Source: Novosphingobium sp. (lineage in GTDB: Bacteria > Pseudomonadota > Alphaproteobacteria > Sphingomonadales > Sphingomonadaceae). Taken from it: a stretch of DNA of 30,197 bases. The notes below the pieces were generated by a model that was not told the DNA's origin, did no database searches, and was given only the letters and a program-made list of their open reading frames with translations. Location: positions 1 through 30,197 of the forward strand of contig JAJTFU010000065.1 of the NCBI GenBank assembly GCA_021299075.1, written 5' to 3'. The position numbers and the translations under genes were made by a program. Of the stretch, positions 16,927 to 24,945 are shown one piece after another (position 1 is the stretch's first letter; every line of letters begins with the position of its first letter).

Positions 16927-17880
16927 TCAGGTTTGTTTCTCCAATTCGACCAACAGCCCCGCCATGTCGGCAGGCAGTGCGGAAACGAAGTTCTGCGCGG
17001 CCCCCGTAACGGGGTGGATGAAGCCGAGCTCTGCTGCATGCAGGGCCTGCCGGGCGAAGTGAAGCTGGGTGAGAATCGGCCGAAGCCGCTGGGGATTGCG
17101 TCCATATACAGGGTCCCCCAATAGCGGATGGCCAATTGACGACATATGAACGCGGACCTGGTGGGTCCGCCCGGTTTCAAGCCGGCATTCGACCAAGGAC
17201 GCCAGGCCCAGGCCCTCGATCAGCTGGTAATGCGTAACCGCGTGCTTGCCGCGTTTGTTCAACGGATGGAGCACGGCCATCTTCTTGCGGTCATGATCGG
17301 ACCGGCCGATGTGGCCGCTGACCGTGCCGCTGGTCGGCTTGGGCACTCCGGCCACAATCGCCAGGTAGGCGCGGTGGATCGAATGGTCGGCGAACTGCTT
17401 GGCCAGCCCCTCATGCGCGGCATCGGTCTTGGCGACGACCAGCAGGCCAGAGGTTTCCTTGTCGATCCGATGGACAATGCCGGGGCGGACCACTCCGCCA
17501 ATGCCGGACAACTGCCCGCGGCAGTGGTGCAGCAGGGCATTGACCAGGGTGCCGTCGAGATTGCCGGCGGCGGGATGGACCACCAGTCCGGCTGGCTTGT
17601 CGATCACGATCAGGTGCTCATCCTCGAACACGATGTTCAGCGGAATGTCTTGGGCGACCGCTTCGGCCGGGGCAGCCCCGGGTACATCGATCGCAAAGGC
17701 GGTGCCGGCGGCAGGCTTGAGGCTGGCCTGGCTCGCGGCCTTGCCGTCCAGCATGACGCGGCCTTCGCCCATCAGCGCCTTGATCCGCTCACGCGACAGC
17801 CCGCTCGCCAGGCTCAACGCCTTGTCGAGCCGCTCGCCGCCCGGCAGCGTTCCGGAAATGATGCGTTCCTCCCCGTTCAT
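16927..17880 (-). CDS. rluD: RluD-type 23S rRNA pseudouridine synthase (RluA family)
   Basis: Converts uridines in large-subunit rRNA to pseudouridine. The 317 residues comprise an N-terminal S4 RNA-binding domain (RLDKALSLASGLSRERIKAL, about 17-36) and the RluA catalytic domain. Visible are DKPAGLVVHPAAGN (94-107), the catalytic Asp140 in VHRIDKETSGLLVVAK, GRTHQVRVHMSSIGHP and GDPVYG. Asp140 matches the position of the E. coli RluD aspartate (139). RluD versus RluC or RluA cannot be proven from sequence alone. ATG 17880 is preferred; a longer frame to 17934 overlaps the divergent JAMM gene. Confidence 0.88.
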   Translation of the reverse strand: MNGEERIISGTLPGGERLDKALSLASGLSRERIKALMGEGRVMLDGKAASQASLKPAAGTAFAIDVPGAAPAEAVAQDIPLNIVFEDEHLIVIDKPAGLVVHPAAGNLDGTLVNALLHHCRGQLSGIGGVVRPGIVHRIDKETSGLLVVAKTDAAHEGLAKQFADHSIHRAYLAIVAGVPKPTSGTVSGHIGRSDHDRKKMAVLHPLNKRGKHAVTHYQLIEGLGLASLVECRLETGRTHQVRVHMSSIGHPLLGDPVYGRNPQRLRPILTQLHFARQALHAAELGFIHPVTGAAQNFVSALPADMAGLLVELEKQT

Positions 17881-17891
17881 TGCTAAGCCAG

Positions 17892-18293
17892 ATGGCGATG
17901 GAAACGGCGGTGACAAGTGGCGTGAAAGCCACACTTCTGGCAGAAGCGGCAGCGGCCCATCCGCTGGAGGCTTGCGGGCTGCTGCTTGGCGCGGCGGGCG
18001 TGATCACCGCCGCCGTGCCGGTGCGCAATGTCCATCCCGACCCTGCCAGGCATTTCGAGCTCGATCCGGCCGCGCTGATCGCCGCGCACCGGGCGGAGCG
18101 GGCCGGCGGGCCGCAGGTGTTGGGCTATTACCACTCACACCCGACCGGGCTGGCTGAGCCCTCATCCACCGACCGTGCCTGTGCCAGCGGCGACGGGCGG
18201 ATCTGGGCGTTTGTCGCCGGCGGCGCGATCGGCTGGTGGCGCGATGCGCCGGGCGGGTTCGAAGCGCTTCCCCTGCGAGTCGTCGCAGGTTAA
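17892..18293 (+). CDS. JAMM (Mov34/MPN/PAD-1, M67) zinc metallopeptidase
   Basis: A 133-residue protein that is essentially one JAMM domain. The conserved Glu is in HPLEACGLLLG. The zinc motif YYHSHPTGLAEPSSTD fits H-x-H-x7-S-x2-D exactly. Bacterial stand-alone JAMM proteins cleave small isopeptide or C-terminal peptide linkages, in some cases maturing sulfur-carrier proteins; no such partner gene is adjacent. The start is uncertain: ATG at 17892 or 17898, with a TTG at 17880 also possible, and no clear Shine-Dalgarno sequence. It is divergent from the RluD-type gene with only about 11 bp between start codons, so the promoters must lie inside each other's coding sequence. chpT follows after 26 bp. 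Confidence 0.85.
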   Translation: MAMETAVTSGVKATLLAEAAAAHPLEACGLLLGAAGVITAAVPVRNVHPDPARHFELDPAALIAAHRAERAGGPQVLGYYHSHPTGLAEPSSTDRACASGDGRIWAFVAGGAIGWWRDAPGGFEALPLRVVAG

Positions 18294-18319
18294 GGAGGGG
18301 CAAAGGGAACCTGAACCGC

Positions 18320-18961
18320 ATGACTGACTACTCGCTTGATCTCGCCAGCTTGCTCGCCTCGCGGCTGTGCCATGACATGTTGAGCCCGGTCGGAGCGCTC
18401 ACCAACGGCCTGGAACTTCTCGCGGACGAGAAGGACCCGGAAATGCGCAAACGCTGCTTCGAACTGCTCGAGCAGAGTGCGAAGATCAGCGCCGACAAGC
18501 TCAAGTTCTTCCGCCTCGCCTTTGGCGCTGCCGGCGGCTTTGGCGAAAACGTCGCGGTGGAAGAGGCCAAGTCGCTGGTCGATGCGCTCGCGGCCAATAA
18601 TGCCCGCGTCACGATCAACTGGGCGCTTGGCGTGGCCAGCCTGCCCAAGCCGGCGATCAAGGTACTGCTCAACTTCGCGCTGCTCGGCATGGAAGCCCTG
18701 GTGCGCGGCGGCACGCTCGATATCGGCGCGGAAAGCCGCGGCGGGGCGAGCGAGATCGTGGTCCGCGCTTCGGGCCCGCGGATCGCTTTCGACAAGGCAA
18801 TCGGTCAGGCGCTGGAAGGCGAACTGGGCGAAGACGGGCTGACCAGCCGCAATGCCGCGGCCTTCATGCTGTACCAGATCGCCGCGCGGCAGGGCGGCGG
18901 GCTGCAGTTCGCGCTGAGCGAGGAGGCGCTGGTGCTCGGCGCGGTGCTGCCCGAAAGCTGA
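18320..18961 (+). CDS. chpT: Histidine phosphotransferase ChpT
   Basis: Relays phosphate from the hybrid kinase CckA to the receiver domains of CtrA and CpdR in the alphaproteobacterial cell-cycle circuit. The phosphoacceptor is His18 in the motif LASRLCHDMLSPVGALTNGL, matching the dimerising helix of ChpT. A degenerate kinase-like ATPase fold follows (about residues 95-213) without ATP-binding N or G boxes, as expected for ChpT. The length of 213 fits the family. ATG 18320 is taken; AAGGGAAC lies 12 bases upstream and a stronger AAGGAGGGG further up. It forms a run of three plus-strand genes, with the AmpD-like amidase starting 4 bp after its stop. Confidence 0.9.
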   Translation: MTDYSLDLASLLASRLCHDMLSPVGALTNGLELLADEKDPEMRKRCFELLEQSAKISADKLKFFRLAFGAAGGFGENVAVEEAKSLVDALAANNARVTINWALGVASLPKPAIKVLLNFALLGMEALVRGGTLDIGAESRGGASEIVVRASGPRIAFDKAIGQALEGELGEDGLTSRNAAAFMLYQIAARQGGGLQFALSEEALVLGAVLPES

Positions 18962-18965
18962 TGGC

Positions 18966-19667
18966 TTGAGCGAGCTGATTCACTACGAGACGCCCTCGCC
19001 CAACTGGAACGAGCGGCAATTGCCCGTCTCGATGGTGGTGCTCCACTATACCGGCATGCAGACCGCCGAGGAGGCGCTGGCCCGGCTGTGTGACGAGGCG
19101 GCGCAGGTTTCGGCCCATTACCTGATCGAGGAAGACGGCACGGTCCACCGCCTGGTGCGCGAGGATCGCCGCGCCTGGCACGCCGGCAAAAGCTTTTGGC
19201 GCGGGGTTACGGACGTCAATTCGGCCAGCGTCGGGATCGAACTGGTCAATCCGGGGCACGAGTTTGGCTATCGCCCGTTCCCCGATGCGCAGATGGAAGC
19301 CCTGCTGCCGCTGCTGTCCGAGATCGTCCAGCGCCACGACATTCCTCGCGCCAACGTGGTCGGCCATTCCGATGTCGCCCCGGCGCGCAAGGAGGACCCG
19401 GGCGAACTGTTCGACTGGGACGTCCTCGCCGCGCATCGCCTCGCGCTCAAGACCCCGCGCGTGACCATGCCCTCACCGTTCGAGAACGACGGGGCCTTCT
19501 TCCTGGCGCTGGAGCGCTGGGGCTATGACATCTCCGACCAGACCGCCGCAGCCCGCGCCTTCCAGCGCCGCTGGCGGCCGCATATCCTCGATGGACAGGT
19601 CGATGGGGAGTGCTCGGCGATGCTGTTCTCTTTATTGTTGGATCGCGACAGCGGAAAGACTAGATAA
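18966..19667 (+). CDS. N-acetylmuramoyl-L-alanine amidase, AmpD-like
   Basis: Cleaves the amide bond between N-acetylmuramic acid (often the anhydro form) and L-alanine of muropeptides. The 233 residues comprise an Amidase_2 domain in the first 160 or so. Zinc ligands are His27 (VVLHYTG), His134 (VGHSDVAP) and Asp144 (RKEDPGELFDW), with Glu92 (GIELVN) nearby. A helical segment around 175-225 resembles a peptidoglycan-binding domain. No signal peptide is visible, so a cytoplasmic, wall-recycling role like AmpD is likely. It begins with TTG at 18966, since the ATG five bases earlier meets a stop at once. It follows chpT by 4 bp and is probably translationally coupled. rnpB begins 7 bp after its stop. 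Confidence 0.88.
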   Translation: MSELIHYETPSPNWNERQLPVSMVVLHYTGMQTAEEALARLCDEAAQVSAHYLIEEDGTVHRLVREDRRAWHAGKSFWRGVTDVNSASVGIELVNPGHEFGYRPFPDAQMEALLPLLSEIVQRHDIPRANVVGHSDVAPARKEDPGELFDWDVLAAHRLALKTPRVTMPSPFENDGAFFLALERWGYDISDQTAAARAFQRRWRPHILDGQVDGECSAMLFSLLLDRDSGKTR

Positions 19668-19673
19668 CCACCC

Positions 19674-20085
<412 letters not shown>

Positions 20086-20093
20086 AAATTTTC

Positions 20094-20125
20094 TTGACAT
20101 CTATAACCATATCGGTTATAGATGT
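20094..20125 (+). promoter_or_regulatory. Near-consensus sigma-70 promoter overlaid by a perfect 12-bp dyad operator
   Basis: The -35 TTGACA (20094-20099) and -10 TATAGA (20117-20122) are separated by 17 bp. Over them lies a perfect inverted repeat, ACATCTATAACC (20097-20108) and GGTTATAGATGT (20114-20125) around ATATC. A repressor there would block both promoter elements. The -35 starts only 9 nt after the rnpB end. No regulator gene is adjacent and no convincing coding sequence follows, so the promoter is an orphan here. Confidence 0.7.
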
Positions 20126-20554
20126 TGCCGCGAGTAACCACTGGTGCGACGGGTGCGGGCGGTCAGCTGCGCTTATGACCCGCGCGGCCGGCGCGTCCCT
20201 CCCAGCAGAGGCGTCTGCGCCACCACGATGCAGGGAGCAGGCGGCGATTCCCCGCCTGCGGAACTTCCGGGGTATGCCCCGGTGAATAGCGGCAAAAGTG
20301 CGAGTCCGCCACGCTTTCGCCCTGCACGTCAGGATCGCGCCGACAAGACCCGCGCGCTGCTTGTCAGCCTTTCGCCCGAAAGCGCGCTAGCCAAGCCTGT
20401 CCGGTTCAGGCACCCCCGCGCCGGCCCGCCCGTTCGCGTTTCCCTTTTGGCGTAGGGTCCGGGTTCGCCGCCGGATGGATTGGTGCGAGAGTGCAATAAC
20501 CCAACCGATGTCATCCTCGCTTTCGCGGGGATGACTCGTGTGGGGTGGGGCAGT
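20126..20554 (+). other. Non-coding or unrecognised stretch downstream of the orphan promoter, with strong hairpins
   Basis: I recognise no gene here. A plus-strand frame at 20228-20455 (75 codons, ATG) has no ribosome-binding site and no familiar sequence. There are three structured spots: an 8-bp perfect hairpin at 20237-20244 with 20252-20259, a 6-bp hairpin CCGGGG-TATG-CCCCGG at 20267-20282, and GCGCGCT (20352-20358) with AGCGCGC (20381-20387). With a strong promoter just upstream, a regulated small RNA or a leader that has lost its gene are both possible. There is no clear intrinsic terminator; TTTCCCTTTT near 20439-20448 is the only T-rich run. Confidence 0.3.
20510..20535. repeat. Interspersed hairpin repeat of the GTCATCC...GGATGAC type
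   Basis: GTCATCCTCGC (20510-20520) and GCGGGGATGAC (20525-20535) form an 11-bp stem with one G-T pair around TTTC. Short palindromes with GTCATCC/GGATGAC ends are scattered between genes in many alphaproteobacterial and other GC-rich genomes, to my knowledge. It is the only copy I noticed in this window. Confidence 0.6.
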
Positions 20555-20564
20555 CTACTGCCCC
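20547..20564 (-). terminator. Possible hairpin terminator at the serine hydrolase stop
   Basis: GGGGCAGT (20547-20554) and ACTGCCCC (20557-20564) are perfect 8-bp arms two bases apart, and they include the stop codon of the minus-strand hydrolase. No T-run follows on that strand. Together with the neighbouring repeat it may end transcription, but the evidence is weak. Confidence 0.35.
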
Positions 20565-21748
20565 GCTTCCGCGTCGATCAGCGCCTGGACCTGCTTGTAG
20601 AAGGCCTCGCGCGCATCGGGTTCCGGGCCCTTGGTGGCGCGGGTCCAGTTGGCGTTGGAGGCGATTACCAGCCGGCGCTTGGGATCGATGAAGATGCCCT
20701 GGCCGAAGATGCCCTGGGCGGCGACGGCGCCGTCGTCATAGGTCCACCACTGGAAGCCGTAACCGCGGCCGGGCTCGCCGATGTCCTTCTGCTTGACGGT
20801 AGCCTGGGCGAACCAGTCCGCCGGCACGATCTGCTTGTCACCCACCTTGCCGTTCGCCAGCACGAACAGGCCGAAGCGGGCGAAATCGCGCGTCGCGGCC
20901 TGGATGCAGCAGCCGGCAATCTCATGCCCGGTCTTGCCCTGCAGCCAGGTGGCCTTGGCTTCCATGCCGGCGGGCTGCCAGACCTTTTCCTGCAGGTACT
21001 GCGCCAGCGACTTTTTGGTGGCTGAGGAGACCAGCACTCCGATCAGGTTGGTCTCGCCCGTGTTGTAATGCCAGACCTGGCCCGGCGGGTGGGCGCGGGG
21101 GAGCTTGCGCATGTAGCTGACGGTCGCGTCGAGGCCGTCCTCGGGCTCGGCATTGTTGAACCTGGCGACGTCGGCGTTGGGGTCCTCGTAGTCCTCGTTC
21201 CACTTAACCCCTGAGCTCATGGTCAGGAGCTGGCGCACGGTGACATCGTCATAGGCCGAGCCCTTGAGGCCGAGGATGTACTGGCTGACCTTGTCCTCCA
21301 GGCTCTTGATGTAACCGTCCTGGATTGCCGCGCCGACCAGCGTCGAGGTGAATGACTTGGCGACCGAGAAGCTGGTCCAGCGCCCTTCTGGCCCAAAGCC
21401 GAGGCCATATTTCTCGAACCGGAGCTTGCCATCCTGCAGGATCACGATCCCGGCAGAACGCTGCTTGGCCATGTAGTCGTCGATCCCGGGGATGGTCAGC
21501 GGCTTGCCCTGCGGCAAGGGCAGCGGCGTGGCCGAGGGCGCAATTTCGCTCGCCACCGCCAGTACCGGCAGGCGGTCCATCGCCCGGAAAGCGGCATCGC
21601 GCTGGTCCTGCTGCCACATCAGTACGTCGCGATTGGTCGGCAGCGCGCCGAGCAGCCCCCGTGTTTCCTGATCGAGGCTGGCATACCACCCGCCGCCCGC
21701 CAGCAGCACGGCGCCCAGCACGCCGAGGGCTATCGTCCGTTTGCGCAT
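20555..21748 (-). CDS. Membrane-anchored serine hydrolase, class C beta-lactamase fold
   Basis: A 397-residue protein of the beta-lactamase/esterase superfamily. One N-terminal hydrophobic segment (residues 6-20) serves as anchor or signal. The S-x-x-K motif is SVAK with nucleophile Ser128 and Lys131. Tyr228 in WHYNTGETN is the likely second-motif tyrosine. Other family marks are DKVSQYI, TVRQLLTMSSGVKWNEDY, and the late GYGFQWWTY with GIFGQGIFIDP in place of a KTG box. Such proteins act as esterases or peptidases, and antibiotic hydrolysis cannot be assumed. ATG 21748 sits behind AGGGAGAG; a frame 11 codons longer lacks support. It lies 76 bp after ugd on the same strand. Confidence 0.85.
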   Translation of the reverse strand: MRKRTIALGVLGAVLLAGGGWYASLDQETRGLLGALPTNRDVLMWQQDQRDAAFRAMDRLPVLAVASEIAPSATPLPLPQGKPLTIPGIDDYMAKQRSAGIVILQDGKLRFEKYGLGFGPEGRWTSFSVAKSFTSTLVGAAIQDGYIKSLEDKVSQYILGLKGSAYDDVTVRQLLTMSSGVKWNEDYEDPNADVARFNNAEPEDGLDATVSYMRKLPRAHPPGQVWHYNTGETNLIGVLVSSATKKSLAQYLQEKVWQPAGMEAKATWLQGKTGHEIAGCCIQAATRDFARFGLFVLANGKVGDKQIVPADWFAQATVKQKDIGEPGRGYGFQWWTYDDGAVAAQGIFGQGIFIDPKRRLVIASNANWTRATKGPEPDAREAFYKQVQALIDAEAGQ

Positions 21749-21824
21749 CGTGTTCACTCTCCCTGTTATCGCCCGCACCATAGCCAGCGCGAGCGATCAG
21801 GAAAGAGGGGGAGCTGAAAAGGGG

Positions 21825-23135
21825 TCAGGCGCGCCCGACGCTGGAATAGGCAAAGCCCTTGGCGCGGACTTCGGCCGGATCATAGATGTTGCGCAGGTCG
21901 ACCAGCACCGGGGCCTTGGCCAGCGCCTTGACCTTGTTCAGGTCCAGCGCGCGGAAGGCGTCCCATTCGGTCACGATCACCACGGCATCGGCGCCTTCGA
22001 TAGCGGCATAGGCGTTGGGCTGCATTTCCACTTCGGGCATCAGCGGTTTCGCCAGTTCCATGCCTTCGGGATCGTAGGCTGCGACCGAAACCCCGGCATC
22101 GGCCAGGGCCATGGCAATGGCGATCGAGGGGCTGTCGCGCATGTCATCGGTGTTGGGCTTGAAGGTCAGACCCAGCATGGCAACCTTCTTGCCGCGCGCC
22201 GCATCCATCCCGCCCAGCGCCTCGATCACCTTGCGGCCCATGGCGCGCTTGCGGCTGTCGTTGACCTTGACAACCGCCTCGACGATCCGGGTCGGGGCTT
22301 CATAGTCCTCGGCGGTCTTGAGCAGGGCGAGGGTATCCTTGGGGAAGCACGAGCCGCCATAGCCCGGGCCGGCGTGGAGGAACTTCGGGCCGATCCGCCC
22401 GTCCATGCCGATCCCGCGACTGACGTCCTGGACATCGGCGCCGACCTTTTCGCACAGGTCCGCCATCTCGTTGATGAAGGTGATCTTGACCGCGAGGAAG
22501 GCATTGGCGGCGTACTTGATCAGCTCCGACGAACGGCGGCTGGTGAACAGCAGCGGCGACTTGTTGAGGAACAGCGGGCGGTAGACCTCGGTCATGACGG
22601 CCCGCGCCCAGTCATCCTCGGTGCCGACCACGATCCGGTCGGGATGCTTGAAATCGCTGATTGCGGCGCCTTCGCGCAGGAATTCGGGGTTGGAGGCAAC
22701 GGCAAAGCGGACCGGCAGGTTTGCTTCCGACAGGATCCGTTCAACCTCGTCACCGGTGCCGACGGGCACGGTCGACTTGGTCACGACCACCGCATCATTC
22801 TTCAGGTTCTGGCCGATCTCCTCCGCCACGGCATAGACATAGGACAGGTCGGCATGGCCATCGCCGCGGCGGCTGGGGGTGCCGACCGCGATGAAGATCG
22901 CGCTGGCCCCGGCGATGCCTTCGGCCAGGTCCGTAGTGAACGACAGGCGCCCGGCCTTGACGTTGGAGCCGACCAGTTCGGCTAGGCCCGGCTCGAAGAT
23001 CGGCATTATCCCGGCGCGCAGACTTTCGATCTTGGCCGGGTCCTTGTCGATGCAGACCACCTCGTGGCCGAAATCGGCAAAGCAGGCGCCTGAAACTAGG
23101 CCGACATAGCCCGAACCGACCATCGCAATCTTCAT
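21825..23135 (-). CDS. ugd: UDP-glucose 6-dehydrogenase
   Basis: Oxidises UDP-glucose twice with NAD to UDP-glucuronate, a precursor for exopolysaccharide and lipid A or glycolipid decoration. The 436 residues show the NAD-binding GSGYVGLVSGACFADFGHEV (7-26), GTPSRRGDG, STVPVGT, SNPEFLREG, the central dimer helix with KYAANAFLAVKITFINE, the catalytic Cys263 in GYGGSCFPKD, and the C-terminal domain with GLTFKPNTDDMRDSP. All key motifs are intact. It starts 3 bp after the stop of the phosphatase reading frame, so the two are one transcription unit. Sphingomonads use glucuronate in glycosphingolipids, which fits the taxonomic guess. Confidence 0.93.
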   Translation of the reverse strand: MKIAMVGSGYVGLVSGACFADFGHEVVCIDKDPAKIESLRAGIMPIFEPGLAELVGSNVKAGRLSFTTDLAEGIAGASAIFIAVGTPSRRGDGHADLSYVYAVAEEIGQNLKNDAVVVTKSTVPVGTGDEVERILSEANLPVRFAVASNPEFLREGAAISDFKHPDRIVVGTEDDWARAVMTEVYRPLFLNKSPLLFTSRRSSELIKYAANAFLAVKITFINEMADLCEKVGADVQDVSRGIGMDGRIGPKFLHAGPGYGGSCFPKDTLALLKTAEDYEAPTRIVEAVVKVNDSRKRAMGRKVIEALGGMDAARGKKVAMLGLTFKPNTDDMRDSPSIAIAMALADAGVSVAAYDPEGMELAKPLMPEVEMQPNAYAAIEGADAVVIVTEWDAFRALDLNKVKALAKAPVLVDLRNIYDPAEVRAKGFAYSSVGRA

Positions 23136-23138
23136 CGC

Positions 23139-23847
23139 TTAATCCCCTGTGCCGACGCGGATCGCGCCATCGCTCGCTTCTGCCGTTAGCAGCCAGCGGG
23201 TTGTTCCTTCCAGCCCCAGCGCGGTCAAGCGTCCGCTGCTGTAGGCGCCGGTATCGATGCCGATCCGGTTGGTCCGGAAATCGACCTTGGCGGTAATCGT
23301 GTGGCCGTGGACCACGACGGCCCCGAAGTCTCCGGCGTGGTCCAGAAACGGCTCGCGGATCCAACGCAGGTCGCCGATCTTCTGAGCATCCAGCTGCTGG
23401 CCCGGGCGGACCCCGGCGTGGACGAAGTGATAGTCCCCGATCGTCACCTGGTCTTCGAAGCTGGCGACGAAATCGAGATCGGCCTGCGGGATCGCCGCTT
23501 GGGCCAGTTCCATGACCCCCTCAATCTCGGCGCGAGTATAGTCGGCCGGATCGATCGGATAGGACAGCAGCGTTTCGCGCCCGCCAAAGCGCAGGAACGG
23601 GCGCATCACGCTGGGCTTGCGCAGGGCGGCGAGGAACATCTCCTCATGATTGCCCATCAGGATCCGCACCCCGCGGCGCTGCTGCCAGTCGCTTCGTATC
23701 GTCGGCGTCTATCCCCGCGATTAGCGCTTCGAACAGGTCGGCGCAGCCGTGAATGTCGCCCACGGCATAGATGCGCTCCCCCGCCGGAATCGCGGCGGTG
23801 GGGGCGGGCTGGACGGCCCCAAACAGCTGGCGCAAGCGGGAAAGCAT
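23139..23847 (-). pseudogene. Calcineurin-like Ser/Thr metallophosphatase, with internal deletion and frameshift
   Basis: A PPP-type metallophosphatase related to phage-lambda-type and PrpA/B-type enzymes. The N-terminal frame starts at ATG 23847 and gives ERIYAVGDIHGCADLFEAL, with the first metal motif GDIHG. It breaks after IDADD near 23695. The C-terminal frame resumes at DWQQRRGVRILMGNHEEMFL (motif GNHE), followed by HAGV and VVHGHT, and stops at 23139. The second metal motif GDxVDRG, expected between them, is missing altogether. About 25-30 residues are absent and the frame shifts, so 3n+2 bases are lost. Without that block the two-metal centre cannot form, so the gene as written is inactive. 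Its stop lies 3 bp before ugd. Confidence 0.82.
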
Positions 23848-24079
23848 CAGGCCCGCGCCTATAGCGACGCAGGGCTTAACCGACAATGACGCGATCGGCC
23901 CGACCGTTGCCATAAAAGCACACCTGCGGCCCGCGTGTAATCTTTGTGTCGCTTTCTTCTTGTGCACTGCAACAAAGCTGTGCCACCCCGGTTTCGTCCG
24001 AACCGAATGCTGCCGAAACGAGCAGCAAGGGGCGGGCGCAGGTGGGACGACGCGCCAACAATCGCATAGGAAGATTGAC

Positions 24080-24835
24080 ATGCTCACGTCCGTCCGCAGC
24101 CTTCTCGCTGCAACAGTTCTGGCCGGCTCCACGCTGGCTGCCACCCCCGCGCTGGCTGATGAAACCGATCCGCCGTCCGACTTCACCGTCACCGGCAATG
24201 CTGCCATCGTCACCGACTATCGCTTCCGCGGTCTGTCGCTGTCGGGCGGCGATTTTGCCGTGCAGGGTTCGATCAACGTCAACCACTCGTCGGGTCTTTA
24301 TGTCGGCACCTGGGCTTCGAGCCTAGAGCAGGACGCGCTCGACATCTACGGTTCGACCGAAGTCGATATCTATGCTGGCTGGACCGGCAAGGTCAGCAGC
24401 GCGCTGACCGCCGATGTCGGACTGCTCTACTACGTCTATCCGAGCGGCAGCTTCGGCGATGGCAACGTGTTTGAGCCCTACGCCTCGCTCACCGCGGCGA
24501 TCGGCCCGGCCACTGCCAAGTTCGGCCTGAACTATGCCTGGAAGCAGGATTCGCTGGGCGGTGATGACAACCTCTACCTCTACAGCGACTGGTCGCTGGC
24601 GATCCCGAGCACGCCGGTCACCGTGACCGCCCACGCCGGCTACACCGACGGCGCGCTGTCGCCCAAGCGGCTGACGCTGGCTGGCACCGGCGGCGGCTGG
24701 GACTACAGTCTCTCGGCCAGCGCCACGCTGTACAAGGGCCTGTCGATCGGCGTCGCCTACATTGGCGTAGATGGCAATTCGATCGACAGCTTCTCGAACG
24801 ATGCTGTGGTCGGCACGCTGAAGTACAGCTTCTAA
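24080..24835 (+). CDS. TorF-family putative porin
   Basis: A 251-residue outer-membrane protein. A signal peptide (residues 1-26, ending TPALAD) precedes a small beta barrel. The family opening FTVTGNAAIVTDYRFRGLSLS is clear, followed by DFAVQGSINVNHSSGLYVG and further strands ending in GTLKYSF with a terminal Phe. TorF (Gcw_chp) proteins are named after a conserved family of putative porins, and the transported solute is not established. In related genomes they often sit next to a PII protein and an ammonium transporter; neither is here. AGGAAG precedes the ATG by 8 bases. The 232-bp upstream gap separates it from the divergent phosphatase and shows no box I would name. Confidence 0.85.
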   Translation: MLTSVRSLLAATVLAGSTLAATPALADETDPPSDFTVTGNAAIVTDYRFRGLSLSGGDFAVQGSINVNHSSGLYVGTWASSLEQDALDIYGSTEVDIYAGWTGKVSSALTADVGLLYYVYPSGSFGDGNVFEPYASLTAAIGPATAKFGLNYAWKQDSLGGDDNLYLYSDWSLAIPSTPVTVTAHAGYTDGALSPKRLTLAGTGGGWDYSLSASATLYKGLSIGVAYIGVDGNSIDSFSNDAVVGTLKYSF

Positions 24836-24859
24836 CGTTACCCCACGGGGTGAGCAGGG

Positions 24860-24900
24860 CGGCCCGTTCCGGGAAACCGGGGCGGGCCGTTCTGTTTTTC
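24860..24900 (+). terminator. Rho-independent terminator with GAAA tetraloop
   Basis: CGGCCCG (24860-24866) pairs with CGGGCCG (24883-24889). The stem continues inward through TT/GG and CCGG to a 13-bp helix capped by GAAA (24873-24876). TTCTGTTTTTCTG follows. It lies 25 bp past the porin stop and before the convergent SIMPL gene. Confidence 0.88.
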
Positions 24901-24945
24901 TGTTTCAGCGGGGCTGGCGGTGCCCCTCCGCGTCAGCGGAGCAAA

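Noticed and set aside
21741..22985. Plus-strand open frame over ugd
   Set aside because: It is the mirror of a complete UDP-glucose dehydrogenase with all motifs.
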